Source of the DNA: Acidobacteriota bacterium
GTDB taxonomy: Bacteria; Acidobacteriota; Holophagae; Acanthopleuribacterales; Acanthopleuribacteraceae
Reading direction: 5' to 3'
Assembly: GCA_020439745.1 (NCBI GenBank)
Contig: JAGQSC010000019.1
Span: 186,001 to 250,000, forward strand
Length of the DNA stretch: 64,000 nucleotides
Part shown: piece by piece, positions 35,462-45,359 of the stretch
How the letters are laid out: the number at the start of each line of letters is the position of its first letter
Numbering within the stretch: position 1 is the first letter of the stretch
Made by a program: the position numbers and the translations under genes
The notes under the pieces: model-generated
What the model saw: the letters and a program-made list of their open reading frames with translations, nothing else
Databases searched by the model: none
What the model was told of the DNA's origin: nothing

Positions 35462-37492
35462 TCATTGAGCAAAAGGAAACCCATCGACCCAGCGCTGGTA
35501 CTCAGGGACAGGTGCCAACCTATCTACGACGGCTTTGATCGTCAAGAAGAGCTGGCGATCGAGCCACGGATCAGCGACACGAAAAGACATAAACCCGCTT
35601 TGTGTGGTTCCCATAAGTGCGCCAAATCCGCGTTGAGCCAAATCGTATTCTGCGATGGCGAACCCATCCTGGATCCTTTCCATAACCCGTAAGCGTTCTA
35701 GCGTTTCTTGGGCCACAGGTACATCCACAATCAAGAAGCAGGTGCCTTGTCGGTCTCTGCGGCCCACGCGACCCCTTAACTGGTGAAGCTGTGACAAGCC
35801 AAAACGGTCTGCTCCATCAATCACCATCACCGTCGCATGACCCACATCCACACCCACTTCAATGACCGTTGTGGCTACGACCACATCCAGTTCTCCTGCT
35901 TGCAGTCTTTGCATCACATCTTCCACCAGCCCGCGTTCCATCTGGCCGTGGGCTAGTCCCACCCGACCCGATCCAAAGCTCTGAGCCAGTGTCTGGCTCA
36001 CGTCAACAGCAGATCGCGTGGCATTTTCTTCGTCGCCTTCAACCAGAGGCACCACCCAGAACACCGCCTCTCCATGTGCGATTCGCGTTTTTGCAAAGCG
36101 GACCACTTGATCGCGATTCGTCGACTTCTTCAAAATGGTTTTCACAGGCAAACGACCTTTGGGCATCTCCATAATCTGATGAACGTCATAATCCGCATAA
36201 AGGGTGAGCGCTAAGGAGCGAGGAATGGGGGTGGCAGAGAGTCCCAGATAGTGGGCGTTCTTGCCTTTTCGCAATAGTTTCGACCTTTGCTTGACGCCGA
36301 ACCGGTGCTGCTCGTCAACCACCACCAAGCGTAAGTCCCGATAAACCATGTCGTCTTGGAAGAGGCGGTGTGTTCCCACAATCACCTGAATGGCGCCTTT
36401 CGCAATGGCTTGCCGATTCGCTTCTTGTTCGTCTGAGGATAAGCGTGATGTCATCAAACAGCTTCGAACGTTGAAGCGGGCCAGCACCGAGCACGCATCC
36501 TTGGCATGCTGACTGGCCAATACCGAGGTAGGACAGAGAATTGCGGCTTGACCACCTGCCATGGCCACCAAATACGCAGCAAACCAAGCAATCAGGGTCT
36601 TGCCACATCCCACATCACCCTGGACCAAGGAAAAGACCCTACGCCCCTGTTCCATTTCCGTTGCGATCGAACGCATCACGTTGCATTGGTCTTCCGTAGG
36701 CGTAAACGGCAAGGTACCCAAAAACGCGTCCTTGGTCGCCTTAGCCACCGACAGCGCAGCCACGCGTTTCCTCCCTCGCGAACGACGCTTTAAACCCCAT
36801 GCGAAAAAGAACAGCTCCTCGGAAATGAGTCGTCTGATGGCAGGCGACTGGCGCGAAGCGATCTCCCGGACCTGATCCATGGATTCAGGCAGATGAAGCA
36901 GACGAAAGGCGTCTTTGCGACTAACTGGAAATGCGCTGCCGATCTCATGGGGCACCGGATCTTCATCAGGCATGCTGGTGATTAGTGACAGGATCCACTG
37001 CGCCAGACGATCTGTCTTCAGCCCGGCAATCTGTCGATAGACTGGCTGGACTCGAGGTGATTCAGTGAAAGGTACCGATTTCGGGTTTGAAAGGTACCGA
37101 CCCGTACGGTCAAAATCCACCTTGCCATAGAGCGCCACTTCCGCACCCTTCAGGAAGTTCCGCACAAGGTATGGCTGATTGAAGTAAATGCACCGAATCG
37201 TCCCCAATCCATCGTCAACTAGCATTTCAAAAAAGGGAATGCGGCGTTTGGAGGTTCGATGGACGGCCGTATGGATGACGCGGCCTCGGATCAGCGCCTT
37301 TTGACCAACCACCGCCTGAGGAATGGGGGTCGCTGCAGTCAAATCTAGATAGGTCCTTGGCAAATGCCATATGAGATCACGAACACGCTCAAGGCCCGCT
37401 GCACGCAGTTTTTCAGCACTTTTTCGGCCGAGCCCGGTTACCTTGGCATCCTCAAGCAGCGTATTCTCGAAGGCCCACAAAGCATCATTCAA
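35462..37492 (-). CDS. recG: ATP-dependent DNA helicase RecG
   Basis: 676 residues. An N-terminal wedge/OB domain (about 70-160) leads to helicase motifs: Walker A QGDVGCGKT, motif II as DEQHRFG, LGLSATPIPR, TTVIEVGVDV and QLHQLRGRVGRRDRQG. Known role: branch migration and remodelling of stalled forks and Holliday junctions. The ATG lies 8 bp inside the VWFA gene end, so it is last in the truA-to-recG run. The fold-back element directly follows its stop. Confidence 0.95.
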   Translation of the reverse strand: MNDALWAFENTLLEDAKVTGLGRKSAEKLRAAGLERVRDLIWHLPRTYLDLTAATPIPQAVVGQKALIRGRVIHTAVHRTSKRRIPFFEMLVDDGLGTIRCIYFNQPYLVRNFLKGAEVALYGKVDFDRTGRYLSNPKSVPFTESPRVQPVYRQIAGLKTDRLAQWILSLITSMPDEDPVPHEIGSAFPVSRKDAFRLLHLPESMDQVREIASRQSPAIRRLISEELFFFAWGLKRRSRGRKRVAALSVAKATKDAFLGTLPFTPTEDQCNVMRSIATEMEQGRRVFSLVQGDVGCGKTLIAWFAAYLVAMAGGQAAILCPTSVLASQHAKDACSVLARFNVRSCLMTSRLSSDEQEANRQAIAKGAIQVIVGTHRLFQDDMVYRDLRLVVVDEQHRFGVKQRSKLLRKGKNAHYLGLSATPIPRSLALTLYADYDVHQIMEMPKGRLPVKTILKKSTNRDQVVRFAKTRIAHGEAVFWVVPLVEGDEENATRSAVDVSQTLAQSFGSGRVGLAHGQMERGLVEDVMQRLQAGELDVVVATTVIEVGVDVGHATVMVIDGADRFGLSQLHQLRGRVGRRDRQGTCFLIVDVPVAQETLERLRVMERIQDGFAIAEYDLAQRGFGALMGTTQSGFMSFRVADPWLDRQLFLTIKAVVDRLAPVPEYQRWVDGFPFAQ

Positions 37493-38597
37493 GCGTATAG
37501 CCCTTACGCGCCAATACTCGTGCGCCGAATTTCTTGACCTTCACCTCCAGAGACTGAAATCCCTTAGACGTCGCCAAGGGTACGACTCCTAACATGTACT
37601 GTTGACGCAAATCCGTCAGCACGCGATTGAAAGGCTCCGTCAAGTCACCAAATCCATCCGCGTGATAGTAACGCCCACCCGTTTCATCGGCCATGGCCGA
37701 GAGGGCATCCTCATTGATGCGTTTACCCAAGCCAATCGTGAAAATCGCCACTTCGGCATTTTGAGCATGGGTAATAGTCTGTCGAAACAGCCTCGCTTTG
37801 TCTTGTGGTTCCTCGTAGATGGAGTCTCGACCGTCCGTGAACAACACGATGGCACGCCTACCTCTTTGCCGCTTTGCCACGCGATCCAGCGCCAACAAGA
37901 GCGTATCGAACAAAGCTGTTTCGCCGTAGGCCTCAAATCCCTCAATGTGGCGGCGCATGATCTTGGCGTCATTCGTAAAGTCCATCACGATTTCAGATGC
38001 ATTGCCAAAGCTGAACAGAGCCACACGATCTGTCTTATTCAATTGATCCAGAAAATGCACAGCCTCCTTCTTCAAGGTATCCATGGCGCCGCGCAACGAT
38101 GACGAAGTATCCAAAACAAGCACGAGATCAAGCGGTACTTGTTCCCGACTGAAAGTCTCAAGTTTTACAGGCGTGCCGTTTTCAAACACGCGGAAATCTT
38201 CACGTTCCAACCGTTCCACAGAACGACCAAATCGGCTCTGTACTATGGCCGAGATCAAGACAAGTCGTGTTGATTCTTCATAAAAGACACGCAATTCATC
38301 TGTGCGTATAGGTGGCGATAGGACCACGCTTCCATCGGCAAGCGCCACTGATGCCTGAATGACACGCCGATCAAATGACTCCCCAAAAAAGACATCCAGC
38401 GACGAATGCCAACCCGATTCGTCGAACACCACCTTCCCATCTATTTCGAGTTTCGTGCGGACAACCTCGTTAGGCGCGTCACATTGCAGCACTACTTCAT
38501 AAGAACCGGACACATACGCGCCATTGGTGGGGTCCAAAATTGTTAGTTCCTGGGCCATCAGTCCGCCAGCAATGGCTAGTACGAGAATTGACTTCAT
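37485..38597 (-). CDS. Secreted VWFA-domain protein, acidobacterial type
   Basis: 370 residues from ATG 38597 with GGGAGG upstream. A signal peptide (MKSILVLAIAGGLMAQ) is followed by an Ig-like region, then the short strand block REDFRVFENGTPVKLETFSR that precedes the VWFA domain in the family known as acidobacterial VWFA-related. The MIDAS motif is DTSSSLRG, with later FTDGRDS. Probably binds a partner outside the cell in a metal-dependent way. Position between priA and recG suggests co-expression only, not shared function. Confidence 0.87.
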   Translation of the reverse strand: MKSILVLAIAGGLMAQELTILDPTNGAYVSGSYEVVLQCDAPNEVVRTKLEIDGKVVFDESGWHSSLDVFFGESFDRRVIQASVALADGSVVLSPPIRTDELRVFYEESTRLVLISAIVQSRFGRSVERLEREDFRVFENGTPVKLETFSREQVPLDLVLVLDTSSSLRGAMDTLKKEAVHFLDQLNKTDRVALFSFGNASEIVMDFTNDAKIMRRHIEGFEAYGETALFDTLLLALDRVAKRQRGRRAIVLFTDGRDSIYEEPQDKARLFRQTITHAQNAEVAIFTIGLGKRINEDALSAMADETGGRYYHADGFGDLTEPFNRVLTDLRQQYMLGVVPLATSKGFQSLEVKVKKFGARVLARKGYTLE

Positions 38598-38617
38598 GAT
38601 GCCTCCCGTTGTGGAAC

Positions 38618-41044
38618 TCAAGAGAATTGTACCGGATCGACATCCACGACCACGTCACCCAACTGAAGCACTCGGCTCTCGATCCCAGAAGCCACAACTC
38701 GGTGGACCAGTTCGTGCATCCATGCACGTTGATCCGATTTGATGAGGATCTGAAAACGAAAGATGTTTTTGACCTTGGCAAGCGGTGCTGGGCTTGGTCC
38801 CAAGACGACTAACTTGGTGCCCTGTTTTGACATGCTCAATTCTCGGGCCAACCATTTGATTTCTTGCAAGGCCTTGTCACGGTCGCGGTTCTTGACGATC
38901 ACATGGACTAAATGCGCGTAAGGCGGATAGAACAAACGTTCCCGATAATGCATTTCTCGCTTGGCAAAACCCAAGTAATCGTGGATCGAAGCCAATTGGA
39001 TACTGTAGTGCTCCGGCATGTAGGTTTGAACGACGACATGGCCAGGAAGTTCCCCGCGGCCACTACGTCCCGCAACTTGGGTAATCAGTTGAAAGGTAGA
39101 TTCTGCACATCTGAGGTCCGGAACCCTCAGGCTCATGTCCGCGTTCAAGATACCTACCACCGTCACATTGGGGAAGTCATGTCCTTTGGCAATCATCTGA
39201 GTGCCCACAAGGATGCGCGTACGACCTGCGCGGAAGCGCTCTAGAATGGAGTGGTGCGTGTGTTTCGCCGAAAGGCGGTCGCGGTCTAGCCGATCCACGA
39301 CTTCGCAGCCATAGCGCGTTTGTAATGCCGCCTCTACTTGCTGTGTCCCTTCACCAAAGAACTGCAGCACCGATGCACTCTCACTGCACGCAGGACATGA
39401 ACTCGGTACCGCCTTCTGCGCGTCGCAGTAGTGACAGCGCAGCCGGTGTTGGTCCTTGTGGTAGGTGAGGGTGACTTCGCACTGGTTACACATCAACACG
39501 TCGCCGCATTTTCGACACATCATGAAACTGTGATAGCCACGTCGATTCAAAAGAACCATCACTTGATTGCCGTTTTCCACCGCCTTGTCCATGTGGTCGA
39601 TCAGAGCCTTGGAGAATAGCGCACGTTTCCGCTGTCTCTTGAATTCCTCACGCATATCGATGATCTGAACCTCGGGTAAAGGTTTCTGATTGGCGCGTTC
39701 GGCCAAGGTCAACAGCTGAATCTTACCCGTCTGGGCCAAGTACCACGACTCAAGACTGGGTGTGGCGCTGCCCAGCACGATAGGAATGCCCGCGCGATGA
39801 GCCCGAACCATCGCCAAACTGCGCGCATGATAGCGCACCCCATCGCCCTGCTTGTAACTCCCATCGTGTTCCTCATCAACGATGATCAGTCCCAATTGTG
39901 GAAGTGGCGCAAACACAGCGGATCGAGCACCAAGCACGACATCAACCGTGCCATCCATGACTCGCGCCCATTCTCGAACGCGCTTGTTCTTCCCAAAGGC
40001 TGAATGCAGAATTGCTAGTCGTTGACCGAACCGAGCTTGAATTCGCCGATTCATCATTGGGGTCAGCGAAATCTCGGGCACCAAGAACAGGGCCTGTTTA
40101 CCCTGATCTAAGCACCGCTCGATGGCATTCAGATAAACTTCCGTCTTGCCGGACCCCGTCACGCCATACAACAAGCAGGGCGTGAATCCTCCCGCTTGCA
40201 ACTTGGATGCAAGAAACGCAAACGCCGCTTGCTGCTCCGCTGTCATAACGAGTGTCGACTGGTTTCGTTGCGCGCTAGCCACGTCGAATTCACTTTCGTC
40301 CAGTTGAAAGCGATGGATCCAGCCCTTCTCTATCAGCGCAGAAAAGGTGGCCGAACCGCCTTCAATGTGAGCATTGACTTCGCGAACGGTTTTCGGGCCT
40401 CCACTCTGAAGGAATTCCATGACCTGTCTCTGCTTGAGGGCACGGGCAGGTACGTCTGCAGATCGCCCGGCATCTGTCATTTCAACCACGTCCACCTTGG
40501 GTATTGCATGACGGCGGTCTGGACGATCCAGTACGATCCAGCCGGCATCCTCCCAAGCGCGCAGTTGGGTGTATGTCAAATCTGACTGCGCCGCTAATTC
40601 CCAAGCGTTTCGGGACATTGGCCTCACCAGAGACCTCAACAATCGAGACTCCAAGCGGTTGGGATGCAATTGCGACCAATTCGATCCAGCCGGAGTCAGT
40701 GAATAACAGCTTGGATTGGCCGAAAGCGAACCCGGCGGCAGTGCCAGTTTCACCACCTCACCCAAGGGTGCCTGATAGTAATGTGCCGCAAACGAAACCA
40801 ATTCCACGATATCGGGTTGAAGGAGTCGCCGCTGCGAATCGACGTAAATCAGATCGCGCACACCTGCACGGGAGCCTATGTAGGCATCGCTCATGACGAT
40901 ACCCCACAATGTCTTGCCGCGAAATGGAACCTGAACGCGGTACCCAGCAGCAACCGTGTCGCACAAGGGTTCCGGCACGCGATAGCTCAGAGCACCGGGC
41001 AAAGGCACGGGCACCGCTACATCCACCAGCCACGACTGATTCAC
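38618..41044 (-). CDS. priA: Primosomal protein N' (replication restart helicase)
   Basis: 808 residues from a GTG that overlaps the biotin-carrier stop as GTGA. An N-terminal DNA-binding domain (VPLPGALSYRVPEPL) precedes the helicase: GVTGSGKTEVYL, DEEHDGSYKQ, LGSATPSLESW. Eight Cys bind zinc: CRKCGDVLMCNQCEV and CHYCDAQKAVPSSCPAC. PriA reloads the replisome at repaired forks. Together with recG in the same operon this makes a fork-repair pair. Confidence 0.95.
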   Translation of the reverse strand: MNQSWLVDVAVPVPLPGALSYRVPEPLCDTVAAGYRVQVPFRGKTLWGIVMSDAYIGSRAGVRDLIYVDSQRRLLQPDIVELVSFAAHYYQAPLGEVVKLALPPGSLSANPSCYSLTPAGSNWSQLHPNRLESRLLRSLVRPMSRNAWELAAQSDLTYTQLRAWEDAGWIVLDRPDRRHAIPKVDVVEMTDAGRSADVPARALKQRQVMEFLQSGGPKTVREVNAHIEGGSATFSALIEKGWIHRFQLDESEFDVASAQRNQSTLVMTAEQQAAFAFLASKLQAGGFTPCLLYGVTGSGKTEVYLNAIERCLDQGKQALFLVPEISLTPMMNRRIQARFGQRLAILHSAFGKNKRVREWARVMDGTVDVVLGARSAVFAPLPQLGLIIVDEEHDGSYKQGDGVRYHARSLAMVRAHRAGIPIVLGSATPSLESWYLAQTGKIQLLTLAERANQKPLPEVQIIDMREEFKRQRKRALFSKALIDHMDKAVENGNQVMVLLNRRGYHSFMMCRKCGDVLMCNQCEVTLTYHKDQHRLRCHYCDAQKAVPSSCPACSESASVLQFFGEGTQQVEAALQTRYGCEVVDRLDRDRLSAKHTHHSILERFRAGRTRILVGTQMIAKGHDFPNVTVVGILNADMSLRVPDLRCAESTFQLITQVAGRSGRGELPGHVVVQTYMPEHYSIQLASIHDYLGFAKREMHYRERLFYPPYAHLVHVIVKNRDRDKALQEIKWLARELSMSKQGTKLVVLGPSPAPLAKVKNIFRFQILIKSDQRAWMHELVHRVVASGIESRVLQLGDVVVDVDPVQFS

Positions 41045-41547
41045 GCGATGGTGATCAGTAACGCACCAGTTTCGACACTGTCATTGACGCCGACATGAAT
41101 CGATTTGACGGTGCCGCTCTTAGGCGCCTCAATCTCGTTTTCCATCTTCATGGCGACCAAGACCAAGATGGGCTGACCCTCCTCAACCCGGTCACCTTCA
41201 GCAACGGCAATACGAAGAACTTTTCCCGGCATTACCGCCTCAACAGAGGCTTCACCACTTGCATTCTTTCGCCCAGAAGCCTCGAGAATCGCTTTCATAG
41301 GATCCGTAATCTCTAGCAAATACCCTTCTTCGTAAAGCTGTGTTTCTATGCGACCACGGGCGTCAGAATCACCGACACGCACCTCGTAGGAATCCTCGCC
41401 AATGAGCAACGAATAGAGATTTGCGACACGTTCCCTGCAATCGACAAGGTGCATTCGCCCATCAATGGTTATTTCGAAATGGTCGTTCTCCAGTGCTTTC
41501 AAGGTAACGAGCCGTTCGCGTCCATCTACTCGGGCAATCAATTCCAC
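41041..41547 (-). CDS. Biotin carboxyl carrier protein
   Basis: 168 residues from a GTG at 41547, preceded by GGAGG at 6 nt; the extension to 41586 lacks this and lies in accC. The C-terminal biotinyl domain has the biotin-Lys motif VAMKMENE followed by EAPKSGTVKSIHV. The N-terminal part resembles the linker region of acyl-CoA carboxylase alpha subunits, so accC and this gene look like a split alpha chain. No carboxyltransferase gene is in the window. It overlaps accC by 10 bp and priA by 4 bp. Confidence 0.87.
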   Translation of the reverse strand: MELIARVDGRERLVTLKALENDHFEITIDGRMHLVDCRERVANLYSLLIGEDSYEVRVGDSDARGRIETQLYEEGYLLEITDPMKAILEASGRKNASGEASVEAVMPGKVLRIAVAEGDRVEEGQPILVLVAMKMENEIEAPKSGTVKSIHVGVNDSVETGALLITIA

Positions 41548-43049
41548 GAACGACCTCCTTGACCTAGGCGCCCACTTTGCTTCCATGCGCTCGTGTCTGC
41601 TTGACTCGTCTGGGTAGCCAAAGATTGGCGCATCCTCTCTCGAAAGTGTTTGATGCTGGCAGCAATCACGGCCACGTGTTCAAGTCCATTCGTGGCTGCC
41701 GCGGCTGTCAATTCCGGATACCGGTCAATAAACGACGTGTCCAAATCGGCAGACACAAACGCCGGATGGTGCATCAGATGGCGATGAAAATCAATATTAT
41801 GTGCAATGCCGCCAATCTTGTACTCGCCCAAAGCACGAATCATCCTCCCAATCGCTTGATTCCGGTCGGCCCCCCAGGTCGATAGCTTCGAAATCATTGG
41901 ATCGTAGTAAATGGGTACCTCATAACCTTGATAAACCCCTGAATCATCGCGCACACCGGGACCGGTTGGCGTTCCGAGATAAGTAATCAATCCCGGCGAT
42001 GGACGAAACTTGTGATAGGGGTCTTCCGCGTAAATGCGGCATTCAATGGCGTGGCCGCGAATCACCACGTCTTTCTGGTCCAGCCGAAGTGGATCGCCAG
42101 CCGCTATTTCAAGCTGCATGCGCACTAGATCGAGACCCGTAATCCACTCGGTCACGGGATGTTCAACCTGCAAACGGGTATTCATTTCCAGAAAGTAACA
42201 GGCGCCCGTTTGATCCATCAAAAACTCGACCGTTCCAACCGAATCGTAGTTCACCGCTCGCGCAGCCATCAGGGCAATTGCTCCCAGCTCCGCCCGCTTG
42301 TCATCGCTCACTGCGGGCGATGGTGCCTCTTCCACCACTTTTTGGTGACGTCTCTGAATGGAGCACTCTCGTTCACCCAGGTGAATATGATTGCCATGTT
42401 TGTCGCTGACGATTTGGACTTCGATGTGCCTTGGCCGCATCAGGTATTTCTCGATATAGACGCGGTCATCGCCAAAAGCGCCTGCTGCTTCGGACCGTGC
42501 CTGCTGAAAGGCCGACTCAAATTGCTCCGCCCGTTCAACCATTCGCATGCCCTTGCCGCCACCACCAGCCGCAGCCTTCAGCATGACTGGGTAGCCCATC
42601 TGGGCGGACGCGTCTTTGGCTTCCGCTAACGTCGCGTCCATAGACTGGAAACCCGGCACTACGGGTACGCCTGCCTTTTTCATCACATCGCGGGCCGTTG
42701 TCTTGTCGCCCATCTGCTCAATGGCCTCGGGGTTGGGACCAATGAAAGCGATGCCCTCTTCGCGGCAGCGCCTTGCAAAACCGGCCTGCTCACTGAGAAA
42801 TCCGTATCCTGGATGGATGGCTTCAGCGCCACAGCGTTTGGCTGCCTCCAAGATCTTTTCCGATTGCAAATAGGTTTCAACTGCCGTGTTGCCTGGCAAT
42901 CGAACCGCTTGATTGGCCCAACGTACATGAAGCGCGTCGCGGTCGGCATCTGAATAAACGGCTACTGATTCGATTTCCAATTCGCGCAAGCAGCGAATGA
43001 CACGAATCGCTATCTCGCCTCGGTTGGCAATCAACACCTTTTTGAACAT
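41538..43049 (-). CDS. accC: Biotin carboxylase of an acyl-CoA carboxylase
   Basis: 503 residues from ATG 43049 with GGAG 5 nt upstream; the longer frame to 43106 covers the purH end. ATP-grasp features: VLIANRGEIAIRVIR, AIHPGYGFLSE, the Gly-rich loop KAAAGGGGKGMR, and FLEMNTRLQVEHPVTE. It carboxylates biotin on the adjacent carrier protein using ATP and bicarbonate. It could serve acetyl- or propionyl-CoA; sequence alone does not decide. Starts 10 bp past purH. Confidence 0.93.
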   Translation of the reverse strand: MFKKVLIANRGEIAIRVIRCLRELEIESVAVYSDADRDALHVRWANQAVRLPGNTAVETYLQSEKILEAAKRCGAEAIHPGYGFLSEQAGFARRCREEGIAFIGPNPEAIEQMGDKTTARDVMKKAGVPVVPGFQSMDATLAEAKDASAQMGYPVMLKAAAGGGGKGMRMVERAEQFESAFQQARSEAAGAFGDDRVYIEKYLMRPRHIEVQIVSDKHGNHIHLGERECSIQRRHQKVVEEAPSPAVSDDKRAELGAIALMAARAVNYDSVGTVEFLMDQTGACYFLEMNTRLQVEHPVTEWITGLDLVRMQLEIAAGDPLRLDQKDVVIRGHAIECRIYAEDPYHKFRPSPGLITYLGTPTGPGVRDDSGVYQGYEVPIYYDPMISKLSTWGADRNQAIGRMIRALGEYKIGGIAHNIDFHRHLMHHPAFVSADLDTSFIDRYPELTAAAATNGLEHVAVIAASIKHFRERMRQSLATQTSQADTSAWKQSGRLGQGGRSWN

Positions 43050-43059
43050 GGCTTCTCCG

Positions 43060-44583
43060 TCAGTGTTTGAAATGACGTGTATCTGTGAAGAACAACACCA
43101 TACCATGCTCGTCTGCAGCTCGGATCACTTCTTCATCGCGAATGGAACCACCCGGTTCAACCACGGCTCGGACACCGGCAGCAGCTGCCGCATCGATGGA
43201 GTCCCGAAAAGGGAAAAATGCATCTGAAGCCATGGCTGATCCCGTGAGATTGAATCCTGCCTCAGAGGCCTTCTGAACCGCAATCCGCGCTGAATCGACC
43301 CGACTCATTTGGCCCGCTCCAATCCCAAGCGCACCGTCCTCGGATGCATAAACAATCGCATTCGACTTCACGTGAATCACAATCTGCCAGGCAATTTGTA
43401 GGGCATTCAACTGGGCATCTTTGGGTTGAGCTTTCGATACAAGGCGCCAATCGCTTAATGGGACACGTTTATCATCAAGATTTTGGACCAACAATCCCGA
43501 TTCCAAACGTTTCAGTTCCCATGCGGGCGTACGGCGTCCATCGTCTGACATTGAAATGACGCGCAAGTTCTTCTTTTTGCGAAAGAGTGAGAGCGCAGCT
43601 TCGGTGAAGCTTCTCGCAACGACAATCTCAGCAAAATTCTCGTTGATAGCTTCAGCAGTGGCTTCGTCACATGTTGAGTTGAGGGCAATGACGCCACCAA
43701 ATGCCGAGACGGGATCCACTTTGCGTGCTCTGATGAATGCCTCCACCAGGCTCTTGTTTTGACCCACACCACATGGATTGGTGTGTTTCACAATTACCGC
43801 GGTCGTAGCTTCAAACTCGCGGGCACATCGCCAAGCGGCATCCATATCTACAAGGTTGTTGTAGCTAAGTGCCTTGCCTTGATGAAGCTCAAATCCCGGA
43901 CGCGAATCGCCCCAGGTATACAGAGCGGCTTCCTGATGAGGGTTCTCCCCGTATCGGAGGACAGATTGTCGTTCAGCACGAACCCGCAGTACTGGCGGAA
44001 ACCTGTCATTTTCGGCATCCAAATAATCTGCAATACACGCATCGTATGCAGCTGTATGATCGAACGCTTTTCGCGCCAACTGCAAACGAAAGATGTCCTT
44101 ATCCTCATCGCGCAGATTCAGAAACCCCTCATAGTCGACGGGATCCGTAATCACAAACACGTGTTTGAAATTCTTTGCAGCAGCTCGGATCATGGCCGGA
44201 CCGCCAATATCGATCTGCTCAACAGCCTCGGCCAGGGTTACGTCCGCCTTGGCAACAGTGGCCTGAAACGGGTAGAGATTGACGACCACCAGGTGAATGG
44301 GGTCGATTCCATGCTTGGACAACTGATCGCGATGGTCACTGAGCTCGTATCGAGCCAGCAACGCCGCGTGTATACGTGGATTCAAGGTTTTGACACGCCC
44401 ATCAAGGATTTCTGGGAACCCTGTGATGTCAGATACTTTGGTGGCTGCGATGCCATGCTCGCTAAGGTGACGATGCGTTCCACCCGAACTGATGATTTCG
44501 AAACCCCTTGCCACCAATTGCTCAGCAAACGCTGCGATTCCCTTCTTGTCAGATACACTGATCAAGGCGCGTAATCCGGCCAC
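43060..44583 (-). CDS. purH: Bifunctional AICAR transformylase / IMP cyclohydrolase
   Basis: 507 residues from a GTG at 44583 with GGGGAGGG upstream. The N-terminal MGS-like IMP cyclohydrolase domain has [20 protein letters not shown] and [17 protein letters not shown]. The C-terminal transformylase has [10 protein letters not shown] and [15 protein letters not shown]. It carries out the last two steps of IMP synthesis. First of a tight run with accC; upstream neighbours truA and a secreted protein are 33-34 bp apart. Confidence 0.95.
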   Translation of the reverse strand: MAGLRALISVSDKKGIAAFAEQLVARGFEIISSGGTHRHLSEHGIAATKVSDITGFPEILDGRVKTLNPRIHAALLARYELSDHRDQLSKHGIDPIHLVVVNLYPFQATVAKADVTLAEAVEQIDIGGPAMIRAAAKNFKHVFVITDPVDYEGFLNLRDEDKDIFRLQLARKAFDHTAAYDACIADYLDAENDRFPPVLRVRAERQSVLRYGENPHQEAALYTWGDSRPGFELHQGKALSYNNLVDMDAAWRCAREFEATTAVIVKHTNPCGVGQNKSLVEAFIRARKVDPVSAFGGVIALNSTCDEATAEAINENFAEIVVARSFTEAALSLFRKKKNLRVISMSDDGRRTPAWELKRLESGLLVQNLDDKRVPLSDWRLVSKAQPKDAQLNALQIAWQIVIHVKSNAIVYASEDGALGIGAGQMSRVDSARIAVQKASEAGFNLTGSAMASDAFFPFRDSIDAAAAAGVRAVVEPGGSIRDEEVIRAADEHGMVLFFTDTRHFKH

Positions 44584-44616
44584 ATGACCCTCCCCATGAA
44601 CTTTTGTGTCACCAAC

Positions 44617-45327
44617 TTATGGCGCGTTTTGAATGGATTCCAATTGGCTTGCGTCCACAATCACAAAAGGCGTCTTGGTGGCGTCACCGCGCGCATTATG
44701 CCATGCATGTCGCCATAATTGGGCCGAGCAACGCGCGACATTCGAAAAATAGATGGCGCACACGCCAAATACTGCGGATCGCTCGTCGAACACGTAACGC
44801 CAATTACCGCCGATTCGATGGTAGTTGAGGTCTAGCAGGCGCCCGTAATTGTCCAAGGGACCGGCCACCGAACTCAGGTAATCGGAAGGAGTGGCATGTT
44901 GGCGCAACTCATCATAACCATCAAACACAAATAGGAACCGCTGCAATTTGGCGTTGGTGTAGTAGTCAAAGCCCCTTTGGGCAGTCTCGCTGCGAGACTT
45001 CGATGGGTTCAACCATTGACCCAACAGACCGGAAACATAGCCCATTTGAAAAACCACTCGTGAAAAAGGGGCACGCCCATCAATCAGCTCCGTGATGCGC
45101 AAGGTTTCACGGTCGATGACCGACCCATTCACCTGGGTATAGGGAACTTGCATACCGGCATCAATGCCTTCAAACAGCTCGTTGCCGTGCTTCTTGACCA
45201 CCCACCTCAAACTCTCCGGCAGAATGGAATGGGCCCTGATAGCCGCCAATTTCTGGGCGCGATTGGCCATCTCACCTGCAAATGTGGGCGAGACGCAAGC
45301 CAGAACAATCAGCCATCGCGCAATCAT
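44617..45327 (-). CDS. Secreted protein of unknown function, possibly zinc phospholipase C/P1 nuclease-like
   Basis: 236 residues from ATG 45327, giving a signal peptide (MIARWLIVLACVSPTFAG). The body is helical, with HSILPESLRWVVKKHGNELF near the start, a pattern seen in proteins related to zinc-dependent phospholipase C/P1 nuclease. A His-rich segment LWRHAWHNARGDAT is near the C-terminus. The set of zinc ligands is not complete enough to call an enzyme. Start site lacks a strong Shine-Dalgarno. Sits between truA and purH. Confidence 0.62.
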   Translation of the reverse strand: MIARWLIVLACVSPTFAGEMANRAQKLAAIRAHSILPESLRWVVKKHGNELFEGIDAGMQVPYTQVNGSVIDRETLRITELIDGRAPFSRVVFQMGYVSGLLGQWLNPSKSRSETAQRGFDYYTNAKLQRFLFVFDGYDELRQHATPSDYLSSVAGPLDNYGRLLDLNYHRIGGNWRYVFDERSAVFGVCAIYFSNVARCSAQLWRHAWHNARGDATKTPFVIVDASQLESIQNAP

Positions 45328-45359
45328 AGCTCTATTGTAAGTGTCGCCGAGGATTTCGG

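Noticed and set aside
35354-35692. 112-residue plus-strand ORF with PKIGP/SILGP/PKLGP repeats
   Set aside because: Most of it is antisense to recG. The repeat look comes from the 15-bp units in the fold-back element; no ribosome site.
43759-44574. 271-residue plus-strand ORF
   Set aside because: It lies wholly antisense to purH, whose protein motifs are complete. It has no ribosome site and no recognisable domain.
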